DNA from: Candidatus Omnitrophota bacterium
GTDB lineage: Bacteria > Omnitrophota > Gorgyraeia > Gygaellales > Profunditerraquicolaceae
Direction: 5' to 3'
Assembly: GCA_026387555.1 (NCBI GenBank)
Contig: JAPLLM010000097.1
Span: forward strand, 1 to 11,850
Length of the DNA stretch: 11,850 bases
Shown here: piece after piece, positions 1 to 7,650 of the stretch
Numbering within the stretch: the first letter of the stretch is position 1
Layout of the letters: every line of letters starts with the position of its first letter
Notes under the pieces: model-generated
Seen by the model: only the letters and a program-made list of their open reading frames with translations
Told to the model about the DNA's origin: nothing
Databases searched by the model: none
Translations under genes and position numbers: made by a program

Positions 1-61
1 ACGCCGCGACTACCAAAGCCTCAAGCCATTCGCGTATTACGGATTTCTTTTTTGCGCTCAT
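1..61 (-). CDS. lepB: Signal peptidase I, N-terminal fragment (runs off the window)
   Basis: Only the first 20 codons are visible, starting at ATG 61-59 and continuing past base 1. The peptide begins MSAKKKSVIREW and goes on LEALVVAA: a short basic cytoplasmic start followed by the opening of a hydrophobic membrane segment. The 'REWLEALVVA' wording is typical of bacterial type I signal peptidase, which cleaves signal peptides from exported proteins at the outer face of the cytoplasmic membrane. The start ATG overlaps the lepA stop as ATGA. A good ribosome binding site, GGAGGT, lies at 71-76 inside the end of lepA. The lepA-lepB order is also the classical one of the E. coli lep operon. The Ser/Lys catalytic dyad lies outside the window, so the call rests on the N-terminus and context. 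Confidence 0.8.
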   Translation of the reverse strand, partial: MSAKKKSVIREWLEALVVAA

Positions 62-1857
62 ATTTTTAAGACCTCCAGAAATGCCTCTTGGGGTATCTCT
101 ACCTTGCCGAATTGTTTAAGCCGCTTTTTACCTTTTTTCTGCTCATCCCAAAGTTTACGTTTGCGGGTAATATCGCCGCCGTAGCATTTGGCGGTTACGT
201 GTTTACCGACGGAACGGACCTTCTCCGAAGCCAAGATCTGGCTTCCTACCGCTGCCTGTATGGCGACTTCGAATAACTGGCGGGGGATCAACTCTTTTAA
301 TTTTGAGACCAAGGCGTGCGCTTTGGAAAGTGCCCTCTCCTTGCACATAAGCGACGAGAAGGCATCACAGATGACACCGTTTAATAATATATCCAGCCGC
401 ACCAGTTTTGTGGGCAGGTATTCTTTGAATTCATAGTCCAGGGAACCGTATCCGCGGGTAAGCGACTTTACTCTATCATAAAAATCAACAATAATCTCCG
501 AAAGCGGAATACTGAAGATGACCTTGACCCTGTCCTCTCCTAAATATTCATTTGCCACAAATTGCCCTCTGCGCGACTTGGCGAAATCGCAGACCGCCTC
601 GATACTATCCACGGGGATGATCATAAGCAGGCTCGCGTATGGCTCTTGCGCTTCCGCTATACCCTGGTTCGTAGGAAGCTTTGCCGGGGTATCAACTTCA
701 ATGAGCTCGCCGCTTGCGGTCTTGACCCGATAAACGACATTAGGCACGGTGAGAATTAAATTTAAACCGTACTCCCTCTCTAAGCGCTCCTGCACTATCT
801 CCATATGCAATAGCCCGAGGAATCCGCAGCGGAAACCCGAACCGAATGACTGCGAATTCTCCGGCTCAAACACAAAAGAAGCGTCGGAGAGCTTCAATTT
901 ATCCATAGCGTCGCGCAATTCCGGAAAATCTCCCGGATTGACCGGATAGATCCCGCAAAAGACCAACGGTTTGCATTGTCTATAACCCGGCAATGCCTCT
1001 TTACAGGGATTCTTGGTATCGGTTATAGTATCACCGATGATAATTTCTCTGGGATCGCGGATATTAGCCGTAAAATATCCTACCTCGCCTCCGGTCAAAA
1101 GATCCACCGCGTCATATTTTAAGTTTTTAAAAACACCGAGCTCTTCGATTTTATACAACGCACCCGAATGCATCATCTTAAGCTGCGTTGATGGGTTGAT
1201 CTTGCCGTCCTTGATCCTTACAAATACCACTACCCCTTTATAAGCGTCAAACCGGCAGTCAAAGACTAAAGCCTTCAACGGATTATCTATCTCGCCCTCC
1301 GGCGCAGGGATTACTTCGATTATGCGCTCAAGGATCTCCTCTACTCCGGTCCCCTCTTTAGCAGAAGCCAGAATAATATCTTCCTCGCGAAAACCCAGGA
1401 CATTAATTATCTGTTTCTTGACCCTCGGCACATCGGCAGAGCTTAGATCGATTTTATTTATTACGGGGATAATCTGAAGATTATTTTCAAGCGCCAGATA
1501 ATAGTTAGCCACTGTCTGCGCCTCAATACCCTGCCCCGCGTCCACCACCAGGACCGCACCTTCGCACGCGGCCAACGATTTGGAGACCTCGTATGTAAAA
1601 TCAACATGTCCTGGGGTATCAATCAGATTGAGAACATACTCTTTCCCTTGCGTTTTAGAACGGTACGATAGCCTGACCATCGAGGCCTTGATAGTAATAC
1701 CGCGCTCTTTTTCAAGATCCATATCATCCAGAAGCTGATCGCCCTTATGGCGCTTATCTACCGCACCCGTGACTTCCAATATACGGTCAGCCAGAGTAGA
1801 CTTACCGTGATCTATGTGAGCGATGATCGAGAAATTTCTGATAAGACTCTTATCCAT
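58..1857 (-). CDS. lepA: Elongation factor 4 (LepA), ribosome-associated GTPase
   Basis: Complete 599-residue protein, the usual length of LepA/EF4. This translational GTPase binds the ribosome and has been linked to back-translocation and to initiation or subunit biogenesis. Visible GTPase motifs are the P-loop AHIDHGKS (13-20), switch I ERGITIKA (51-58), DTPGHVDF (80-87) and NKID (134-137). EF-G-like domains follow. The LepA-specific C-terminal domain is recognisable by KCYGGDITRKRKLWDEQKKG near residue 560 and a basic tail. It lacks EF-G domain IV, which separates it from fusA. The ATG lies 1 nt after the cmk stop. No Shine-Dalgarno stands before it, so translation is probably coupled to cmk. 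The TGA stop overlaps the lepB start by 4 nt. No defects seen. Confidence 0.98.
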   Translation of the reverse strand: MDKSLIRNFSIIAHIDHGKSTLADRILEVTGAVDKRHKGDQLLDDMDLEKERGITIKASMVRLSYRSKTQGKEYVLNLIDTPGHVDFTYEVSKSLAACEGAVLVVDAGQGIEAQTVANYYLALENNLQIIPVINKIDLSSADVPRVKKQIINVLGFREEDIILASAKEGTGVEEILERIIEVIPAPEGEIDNPLKALVFDCRFDAYKGVVVFVRIKDGKINPSTQLKMMHSGALYKIEELGVFKNLKYDAVDLLTGGEVGYFTANIRDPREIIIGDTITDTKNPCKEALPGYRQCKPLVFCGIYPVNPGDFPELRDAMDKLKLSDASFVFEPENSQSFGSGFRCGFLGLLHMEIVQERLEREYGLNLILTVPNVVYRVKTASGELIEVDTPAKLPTNQGIAEAQEPYASLLMIIPVDSIEAVCDFAKSRRGQFVANEYLGEDRVKVIFSIPLSEIIVDFYDRVKSLTRGYGSLDYEFKEYLPTKLVRLDILLNGVICDAFSSLMCKERALSKAHALVSKLKELIPRQLFEVAIQAAVGSQILASEKVRSVGKHVTAKCYGGDITRKRKLWDEQKKGKKRLKQFGKVEIPQEAFLEVLKI

Positions 1858-1858
1858 A

Positions 1859-2512
1859 TTAACGTAAATAACCCATAACCTTATTTACTACCTGATTAAT
1901 GCTTAAATCTGTTGTGTCGATATATATAGCATCATCCGCTTTTTTTAGAGGGGCAACTTCGCGCGTAGTATCTATTTTATCGCGATTAGTCAGATCAGCT
2001 TTTACATCATCGCGGCTTACATCCTGCCCCAAGCCGATCAACTCTTTATGGCGCCGTTTTACCCTTTCTTCGGGGTTGGCATCGATAAAGAATTTCTTAT
2101 CCGCGTCGGGAAATACCACCGTCCCGATATCCCTTCCGTCTAATATCGAGTCGCGCGTTTTCCCCATGCGCCTCTGCAGCTTAACCATAACTTCACGCAC
2201 TTCTTTTATTTTGGCTATATCCGAGACGACCTTAGTGATAAAAGGTTGACGTATGGCACTACTTACATCGCGGCCATCAAGAAATACCTTAAGCGTTCCG
2301 TCAGGTTCGTTGACTAAATCAATGCTGGTGATCAACGCCAGTTCAATAATGCGCTGACTATTATGGATATCGACCTTTGATTCCAGGACCTTTAATGTGA
2401 GCGCGCGATACATTGCCCCTGTGTCAATATAAAGAAAGCCCATTTTCTGGGCTGTTATCTTGGCAATGGTACTCTTACCGGCTCCGGCAGGGCCGTCAAT
2501 TGCGACTATCAT
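1859..2512 (-). CDS. cmk: Cytidylate kinase (CMP/dCMP kinase)
   Basis: 217 residues, normal for bacterial Cmk. The enzyme phosphorylates CMP and dCMP with ATP in the cytoplasm, as part of pyrimidine nucleotide recycling. The P-loop GPAGAGKST is at 7-15. DTGAMYRA (30-37) is the characteristic Cmk segment after the first helix. DGRDIGTVVFPDA (125-137) carries the Asp/Arg pair associated with CMP binding, and the lid region NPEERVKRR follows it. The ATG overlaps the tyrA TGA as ATGA, with only a weak purine stretch upstream, so translational coupling to tyrA is likely. Many bacteria place aroA between tyrA and cmk and follow cmk with ispH or rpsA. Here tyrA abuts cmk directly and lepA follows. 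Confidence 0.97.
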   Translation of the reverse strand: MIVAIDGPAGAGKSTIAKITAQKMGFLYIDTGAMYRALTLKVLESKVDIHNSQRIIELALITSIDLVNEPDGTLKVFLDGRDVSSAIRQPFITKVVSDIAKIKEVREVMVKLQRRMGKTRDSILDGRDIGTVVFPDADKKFFIDANPEERVKRRHKELIGLGQDVSRDDVKADLTNRDKIDTTREVAPLKKADDAIYIDTTDLSINQVVNKVMGYLR

Positions 2513-3339
2513 CCTAATTTTTCTCTTTTTGCTTGAGCAGCCGCGAGGATCTTCACAAGTTTTTTTCTGTTCTTGTTGGCTATCGCCGCTTTTATTAGCG
2601 AAATATTCTTATTCAACACATTGGAGGCTTTTATAATATTGGCGGAATTACTTAAAAATATATCCGCCCAGATCCCGCTGTCGCTTGCTGCGATACGAGT
2701 GGTATCTTTAAGCCCGCCTGAACCGAAACTCATAAATTCCTTGGGAACGGAATTCATCAATGAGAAAGCAGCAACATGAGGAAGATGGCTGACAAAGGAG
2801 AGCGCCAAATCATGCTCGGAAGGTTGCAGGTCCACGGTCTTTGCTCCCAAACTAAGCCAGAGCTTCACTACTTTATTTAAAGCTTTCTTATCCGTTCTTG
2901 CGGTCGGCGTCAAAATGCAGAGAGAACCCTTAAATAAACCGGCTTTCGCATTATTGACGCTGCGCTTTTCCGAACCGGCAAGAGGATGCGTGCCGACATA
3001 ACCGGGAAATAACCTACTAAGCCGAGAGACGATTTCTTCTTTAGTGCTGCCGACATCAATGACAACGCATTTCTTATCTATGATCTTGGATATCTTCGGC
3101 GCAAGGCTAAGTATGGAACTTACGGGAGTAGCAAAGACCACGAGATCAGCTCCCCTGATCACCGAGAGAGAACGCGAGCCTGTGTCAATAGCCCCCATCT
3201 TCTTGGCCTTAGCCAAGCTGATCTTACGCCTGCTCACGCCTACGACACTCGATGCCAACTTCTTCTTTTTTATATCCAAAGCTAGAGAACCGCCAATCAA
3301 TCCTGTGCCTATTATGGCTACTTTATTAAACAGCTTCAT
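2509..3339 (-). CDS. tyrA: Prephenate (or arogenate) dehydrogenase
   Basis: 276 residues from ATG 3339-3337. It performs the NAD(P)-dependent oxidative decarboxylation of prephenate to 4-hydroxyphenylpyruvate (or of arogenate to tyrosine), the committed step to Tyr. The Rossmann motif GTGLIG is at 11-16, followed by GVSRR near 34-38. GTHPLAGSE (116-124) carries the family's catalytic His (H118). SHLPH (184-188) and the GSGGLKDTTRIA segment (206-217) complete the TyrA signature. There is no C-terminal ACT domain and no fused chorismate mutase. The start overlaps the DAHP synthase stop as TGATG and has an AGGAAGAG ribosome site upstream. The frame is also open upstream into the frameshifted aroF, so an automatic caller would give a 592-residue fusion. 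Homology begins cleanly at this ATG, which is the real start. Substrate and cofactor preference cannot be read from the sequence. Confidence 0.95.
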   Translation of the reverse strand: MKLFNKVAIIGTGLIGGSLALDIKKKKLASSVVGVSRRKISLAKAKKMGAIDTGSRSLSVIRGADLVVFATPVSSILSLAPKISKIIDKKCVVIDVGSTKEEIVSRLSRLFPGYVGTHPLAGSEKRSVNNAKAGLFKGSLCILTPTARTDKKALNKVVKLWLSLGAKTVDLQPSEHDLALSFVSHLPHVAAFSLMNSVPKEFMSFGSGGLKDTTRIAASDSGIWADIFLSNSANIIKASNVLNKNISLIKAAIANKNRKKLVKILAAAQAKREKLG

Positions 3340-4287
3340 CAGATTTCTCTTCCTACCGCTTTCGCGATTATTCTTAATTCTTGGATAAGTGTGGAAAAAT
3401 TTGCGGGGATCAGAGACTGCGCCCCGTCTGATTTCGCTTCTTCCGGATGCGTATGCACCTCGATGATCAGGCCGTCTGCCCCGCCGGCAACCGCTGCTTT
3501 TGATAATGCCGGGACCAGGCCCCACTTTCCCGCCGCATGCGACGGACGTAGCTTCCTCAAAGGTCCTGATGCCGCGCTCGCAGAGGATTACATTGAAATT
3601 CCCTCCTGCCATGATATATTCCGCCGACATCAATAATTCTTTTATGGTCGATGAAAGCCCGCGCTTTAAAAGTACCGGCTTCTTCGTCAGCCCCACTTCC
3701 TTCAATAAGTTGAAATTCTGCATATTGCGCGCACCAATCTGTAAGACATCGATGTATTTAGCCACAAGCGCCACATCGCGCGGATCCATTACTTCGCTTA
3801 TCGTTACTAATCCCAGATCATTGCCGACTTTATTTAATAGTTTTAATCCCTCTTCCCCTAATCCCTGAAAACTGTAAGGAGAAGTGCGCGGCTTAAAAGC
3901 GCCTCCGCGTAAAACCGTTGCCCCCGCCTTTTTGACCAAAGATGCGATTTCAGAGAGCGTATCCAGCCCCTCCACCGCGCAAGGGCCGGCCATAACGATT
4001 ATCTTTTTGCCGCCGATTCTTACACCCTTGCCTAGATCAATCACCGAATCTTCGCGCTTGAATTCCCGCGAGACCAGTTTGTAGGGCGCTAAGACCGGCA
4101 TGACCTTTTCAACGCCCGGGAAAACTTCCAGAGGAGTAACCTGTAATATCTCTTCGGGACCGATCACGCCGATGATCGTGCGCTCCGTCCCTTTTGAAAC
4201 ATGAGGAGTAAGCCCGAGCGACTTAACTTTATCGACTATGTGGTTGACTTCCTGTTCTGACGCTCCCGGTTTCAATACTATGATCAT
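3339..4287 (-). pseudogene. aroF: DAHP synthase (type I-beta, ACT-like N-domain), disrupted by an internal deletion and frameshift
   Basis: 3-deoxy-7-phosphoheptulonate synthase condenses PEP and erythrose 4-phosphate, the first shikimate-pathway step. Residues 1-about 70 resemble the ferredoxin-like regulatory domain of the Thermotoga-type enzyme. The barrel follows with AGPCAVE (metal-ligand Cys103), LRGGAFKPRTSPYSFQG (126-142) and CERGIRTFEEAT ending at codon 247 (3549-3547). Homology resumes in another frame at 3545 with PSHAAGK and continues through IEVH and SDGAQSL to the TGA at 3341-3339, 68 residues in all. The intervening family segment (normally starting RNTLD and ending about LPxxVD, some 23 residues) is absent. 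The remaining 949 nt plus 68 nt makes 1017 nt, exactly 338 codons plus stop, the length of the T. maritima enzyme. A barrel strand is therefore lost and the gene as written cannot give a normal protein. The flanks are undecayed, so the event is recent or an assembly error. It has a good AGGAG ribosome site; hisC ends 9 nt upstream. Confidence 0.88.
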
Positions 4288-4296
4288 ATTATTCTC

Positions 4297-5376
4297 CTAA
4301 ATGATTTTCTTTAAGACCCTGACGAATCTTTCGTTTTCTTTCTTTGTCCCGATGGTGACGCGGATGAAATTCTTAAGCCCGTACTGCTTCATATCGCGCA
4401 CGATCACTCCGAACTTAAGCATTTTATTAAAGACCTCGACTCCATCCCTGGCTACATCGATCAAAATAAAATTAGCTACCGTCGGCACATAGGCGAGGCC
4501 CATCTTGGTCAGGGCATCATAAAGATAATCTTTTCCTTCTAAAACTACCCTTCTCGTCCTCTTCAGGAACTTTTTATCATCTAACGCTGCCACTGCCCCT
4601 GCCTGCGCTAAGAGGTTAACATTGAACGGCTGGCGCGCCACATTCATATAGGTGGCCAATTCCGGTTTAGCCACGGCGTAACCTACTCTCAAACCCGCTA
4701 ACCCGTAAGACTTTGAAAAGGTCTTTAAAACTATTATGTTATTCTTGCGGATGTAATCCAGGCTCTGTGGAAAATCGTTTACATCGGTGAAATTATCATA
4801 AGCCTCATCCAGGACAACGATAACATTATCCGGTAAACCCTTTAAAAACTCCTCCAGTTCATACTTAGTCACATACGTGCCGGTAGGATTATTCGGATTA
4901 GAGATAAAAATAACCTTAGTCTTGTTATCAATACGCTTTTTTATAGCTTCAAGGTCATAACGGAAATATTTAAGCGGTACCGTGATGACCGTACGATTCT
5001 TGACCTTGGAGATCAATCCGTATTCCAGAAAAGTATAATCCGCGGTAAGGATATGCTCATCATCCTCGACAAAAGTCTTAAGGATAATATCAATAAGCTC
5101 ATCAGAGCCGTTCCCCAAGACGATCGCTGAAGACTCGACATTACAGGCCTTGGCAATCTTCTTTCTCAAATAAAACCCGTTTGCGTCAGGATAGCGGTTT
5201 AAACTGGATAGATTCCGGCGGATAGCCGCCAGCGCTAACGGTGAAGGCCCCAGAGGGTTCTCGTTAGAGGCCAGCTTTATGACATCCTTTAAACCCAGCT
5301 GCCGCTTTAACTCCTCAATAGGCTTACCACCCTCATAAGGAGCAATACTCAATATATGCTTACGCACTAAACTCAT
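4297..5376 (-). CDS. hisC: HisC-type PLP aminotransferase (histidinol-phosphate / aromatic aminotransferase)
   Basis: 359 residues, a complete fold-type I class II aminotransferase. Seen motifs are SNENPLGPSP (38-47), RYPD (61-64), the glycine-rich GNGSDE (88-93), NPNNPTG (160-166), LDEAY (189-193) with the Asp that contacts the pyridine nitrogen, and TFSKSYGLAGLR (219-230) with the Schiff-base lysine K222. The best family match is histidinol-phosphate aminotransferase. No other his gene is present, however, and the gene sits between pheA and the DAHP synthase gene. HisC homologues in aromatic operons can transaminate phenylpyruvate and 4-hydroxyphenylpyruvate, so an aromatic role, alone or in addition to histidine, is a reasonable inference. 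The ATG immediately follows the pheA TAA, with an AGGAG site inside the end of pheA. The fold assignment is firm; the substrate is uncertain. Confidence 0.93.
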   Translation of the reverse strand: MSLVRKHILSIAPYEGGKPIEELKRQLGLKDVIKLASNENPLGPSPLALAAIRRNLSSLNRYPDANGFYLRKKIAKACNVESSAIVLGNGSDELIDIILKTFVEDDEHILTADYTFLEYGLISKVKNRTVITVPLKYFRYDLEAIKKRIDNKTKVIFISNPNNPTGTYVTKYELEEFLKGLPDNVIVVLDEAYDNFTDVNDFPQSLDYIRKNNIIVLKTFSKSYGLAGLRVGYAVAKPELATYMNVARQPFNVNLLAQAGAVAALDDKKFLKRTRRVVLEGKDYLYDALTKMGLAYVPTVANFILIDVARDGVEVFNKMLKFGVIVRDMKQYGLKNFIRVTIGTKKENERFVRVLKKII

Positions 5377-6438
5377 TTACTCTCCTATCGGATATGACCC
5401 CAATATTTTCAAGAATTTGCATTTAGACTCAAGTTCAGCCAGCGCCTTCTTTACTTTGGGGCTATCCTGATGCCCTTCCAGATCCATGAAGAAATAATAA
5501 TCCCAGGCTTTCTTTTTCGACGGCCGGGACTCTATCTTGGTCAGGTTAATACCGCATTTCTTAAAAGGAACCAGCATATCATGCAGTGCACCCACGCTAT
5601 CCTTGATTGAGAATAGAATAGACGTCTTATCGCGCCCGGTCTGTTTAGCCAGAGTCCGGCCGATGACAAGGAACCTGGTGATATTATGCGGCGAATCCTC
5701 GATATCCTTGGCGATTATTTTAAGCTTGTAAACAGCGGCTGCCAAGACCGAAGCAATGCAAGCTGAATTCTTTTCTCTACGCGCGATTTGCGCTGCGCGG
5801 GTCGTACTCGTTACCTCGATCAGATCCACCCCAGGAAGATTCTCCTGAAGCCAGATACGGCATTGGCCGAGGACATTAGGATTAGAGTAGACGCGCTTGA
5901 TTTTATCTTTAGCGCCATTAGACAATAGATTATGCGAAACATCCAGCATAAGCTGGGAGCAGATCCTTAAATCCGAATCCATGAACATATCAAGGGTATA
6001 GCTTATGGCACCCTCAATAGAGTTTTCGATAGGAACAACGCCGTAATCAGCCGCACCTCTTTCAACCTCAAGGAATACATCTCCGATGTTGTCGCAAGCT
6101 ACATATCCGACCTGCGAACCGAATTTCTTTAATGCCGCCAGATGCGAAAAACTTGCCTGTGGCCCCATGTAAACGATTTTTAGCGGCTTCTCAAGAGAAA
6201 GACTTGAAGACATAATCTCGCGATAAATCGCCTCTATAGCCGATTTACCCAACGGGCCTTTATTTTCCCGCATAATCTTTTTCAGGACTTCTCTCTCGCG
6301 CTCCGGCGAATAAACGCTACTGCCGTTCTTCTGCTTTAATTTGCCGACTCGGATGATGACCTTTGCACGCAGATTAAGCATCTGAGTTATCTTTTTATCG
6401 ATATTATCTATTTCTTTACGCAGTCTGTTGAGGCTCAT
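5377..6438 (-). CDS. pheA: Bifunctional chorismate mutase / prephenate dehydratase (P-protein)
   Basis: 353 residues in three parts. Residues 1-about 85 are an AroQ-type helical chorismate mutase (LRKEIDNIDKKITQMLNLR, then SPERERE). Residues about 87-265 are prephenate dehydratase, with GPQASFSHLAA near the start, VVPIENSIEGAI (134-145) and the catalytic TRF (254-256). Residues about 272-345 are an ACT domain with the Phe-binding ESRP (303-306). The protein takes chorismate through prephenate to phenylpyruvate. The ACT domain predicts feedback inhibition by Phe. The ATG lies 23 nt inside the end of scpB and is preceded by a strong GGAGG site within scpB, which fixes the start. It opens the aromatic block pheA-hisC-aroF-tyrA. 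Confidence 0.97.
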   Translation of the reverse strand: MSLNRLRKEIDNIDKKITQMLNLRAKVIIRVGKLKQKNGSSVYSPEREREVLKKIMRENKGPLGKSAIEAIYREIMSSSLSLEKPLKIVYMGPQASFSHLAALKKFGSQVGYVACDNIGDVFLEVERGAADYGVVPIENSIEGAISYTLDMFMDSDLRICSQLMLDVSHNLLSNGAKDKIKRVYSNPNVLGQCRIWLQENLPGVDLIEVTSTTRAAQIARREKNSACIASVLAAAVYKLKIIAKDIEDSPHNITRFLVIGRTLAKQTGRDKTSILFSIKDSVGALHDMLVPFKKCGINLTKIESRPSKKKAWDYYFFMDLEGHQDSPKVKKALAELESKCKFLKILGSYPIGE

Positions 6439-7021
6439 TTACCACCTCCGTTTTCTCTTCGCTGATAGTCTCTATTTGTTCCTGCTCTTTTTGCTGGGCT
6501 AATTCCGTAAAATTCTCCATCTTGGGCAGCTCATCCAGAGATTTCAATCCGAAATGCTCGAGGAATTGCCGGGTCGTCCCGTATACAAATGGCCTCCCTG
6601 CAACTTTCTTTCTTCCTGTTATCCGGATGAGAAATTTATCCGTGAGGCTCTTCATAACGCCGTCGACATTTACATTTCTTAAAGATTCGATTTCTGTCCG
6701 CGTTAACGGCTGCTTGTAAGCGATGATAGCTAACGTCTCTAACGCCGGACGCGAGAGCCTATCCGCCTGCCGCTCTCTGTACATCTTACGCAGAAAAGTA
6801 GCAAACCCCGGGAAAGTGGTCATCTGGTATCCGCCGGCAACCTCAACTATGCGCATACCGCGGCCGGAGTTTTCATAGTCCGACTTAAGCTCTGCGATCA
6901 AACGCTTGATCTCCTCGCTATCCAAGTTATCCAGCGCCTTTTTGATCTGTTCGAGCATCACCGGCTTTTCGCTTGCAAACAACAACGCTTCGATAACGGA
7001 TTTGGTATTATTATCGGACAC
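6416..7021 (-). CDS. scpB: Segregation and condensation protein B (ScpB)
   Basis: 201 residues. ScpB dimers bind the kleisin ScpA and form the SMC-ScpAB complex that compacts and segregates the chromosome. The paired winged-helix family signature is clear: SVIEALLFASEKPV near the N-terminus, LSRPALETLAIIAYKQP (89-105), TRTEIE, GRPFVYGTT (142-150) and FGLKSLDELP (157-166). Residues about 170-201 form a Glu/Gln-rich, low-complexity acidic tail, common and variable in the family. The start is GTG at 7021-7019, chosen because family homology begins within a few residues; an AAAGGAAAG stretch about 10 nt upstream is a weak ribosome site. It lies 2 nt after the ruvA stop and its 3' end overlaps pheA by 23 nt. 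Its usual neighbour scpA is not in the window. Confidence 0.95.
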   Translation of the reverse strand: MSDNNTKSVIEALLFASEKPVMLEQIKKALDNLDSEEIKRLIAELKSDYENSGRGMRIVEVAGGYQMTTFPGFATFLRKMYRERQADRLSRPALETLAIIAYKQPLTRTEIESLRNVNVDGVMKSLTDKFLIRITGRKKVAGRPFVYGTTRQFLEHFGLKSLDELPKMENFTELAQQKEQEQIETISEEKTEVVNEPQQTA

Positions 7022-7023
7022 GG

Positions 7024-7650
7024 CTATTTCGCTTTCCTTTGCTTGTAAACTATATTAAGCAGTTCTTCCGTAGTCTGCGCATCCGGAAAAATTTCTATCG
7101 CTTTCTTTATCATAGCGGAGGCCTCGGATTTTTTATACTGCAATTGTTCAAGGACCGCTATAGCTTCTTCAATGATTCCTTTAGCCTGGGCGGCTGCCAC
7201 TTTTGCCTTACCGTCCTGAATGAGCCCAAACCTGCCGACTTTATTCTGTAATTTTGCCACTATTTCTTTTGCCCGCTGTTCGCCGATTCCGGGTAATGAC
7301 CTTAAAAAAGACAGGTCACCTTCGTCAATTGCCTGCGCGATTTGAGATATCGGTTTATTCAGGGCTTTGAGCGCTGCGCGCGGACCGATTCCGGAAACAG
7401 TAATAAAAGTCTGAAAGAAGTCTTTTTCGATATCATTCAGGAATCCGATCAATACCGGTGTACTCTTAGACGGCTCTACCTGATGATAATGATAAGTGAT
7501 CAGGCTGATCTTTCCGTCCGGGCCGATAACTTCATCAACACGCTGCATAACGCAAGAAGGGATAAACACTTCATAAGAGAGCCCGTTGACGTCAACGGAT
7601 AGATAATTTAATCCCTTTTCGCTTACCTTACCGGTGATCTTTGAAATCAT
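7024..7650 (-). CDS. ruvA: Holliday junction branch-migration complex subunit RuvA
   Basis: 208 residues, the normal length. RuvA tetramers bind four-way DNA junctions and load the RuvB motor for branch migration. Residues 1-about 65 fit the N-terminal OB-fold (MISKITGKVSEKGLNYL; LITYHYHQVEP). Two helix-hairpin-helix motifs follow: SGIGPRAA (86-93) and PGIGEQRAKEI (120-130). Residues about 155-208 match the small C-terminal domain III that contacts RuvB (AIAVLEQLQYKKSEA). The ATG overlaps the ruvC TGA as ATGA and GAGGG lies just upstream, so translation is coupled to ruvC. The gene next downstream is scpB rather than ruvB, so ruvB must be elsewhere if present. Confidence 0.97.
   Translation of the reverse strand: MISKITGKVSEKGLNYLSVDVNGLSYEVFIPSCVMQRVDEVIGPDGKISLITYHYHQVEPSKSTPVLIGFLNDIEKDFFQTFITVSGIGPRAALKALNKPISQIAQAIDEGDLSFLRSLPGIGEQRAKEIVAKLQNKVGRFGLIQDGKAKVAAAQAKGIIEEAIAVLEQLQYKKSEASAMIKKAIEIFPDAQTTEELLNIVYKQRKAK

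Noticed and set aside
58..1857. Plus-strand open frames opposite lepA, ruvA, ruvC, yebC and the other genes
   Set aside because: They are antisense shadows of strongly conserved minus-strand genes, with no motifs or start signals of their own.
3339..3560. A separate 73-residue gene, or programmed frameshifting to reach it
   Set aside because: It is the aroF C-terminus without its own ribosome site. A recoding event could not replace the roughly 23 missing conserved residues, and I see no recoding signal that would explain them.
2509..4287. A 592-residue DAHP synthase-prephenate dehydrogenase fusion enzyme
   Set aside because: About 70 residues at the join match nothing in either family, while the correct DAHP synthase C-terminus is encoded in another frame over the same bases and ends exactly at the tyrA start. 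The fusion is an artefact of the frameshift.
6416..6438. Frameshift between scpB and pheA
   Set aside because: Both proteins are full length for their families and pheA has its own strong GGAGG site. The 23-nt overlap is an ordinary operon overlap.
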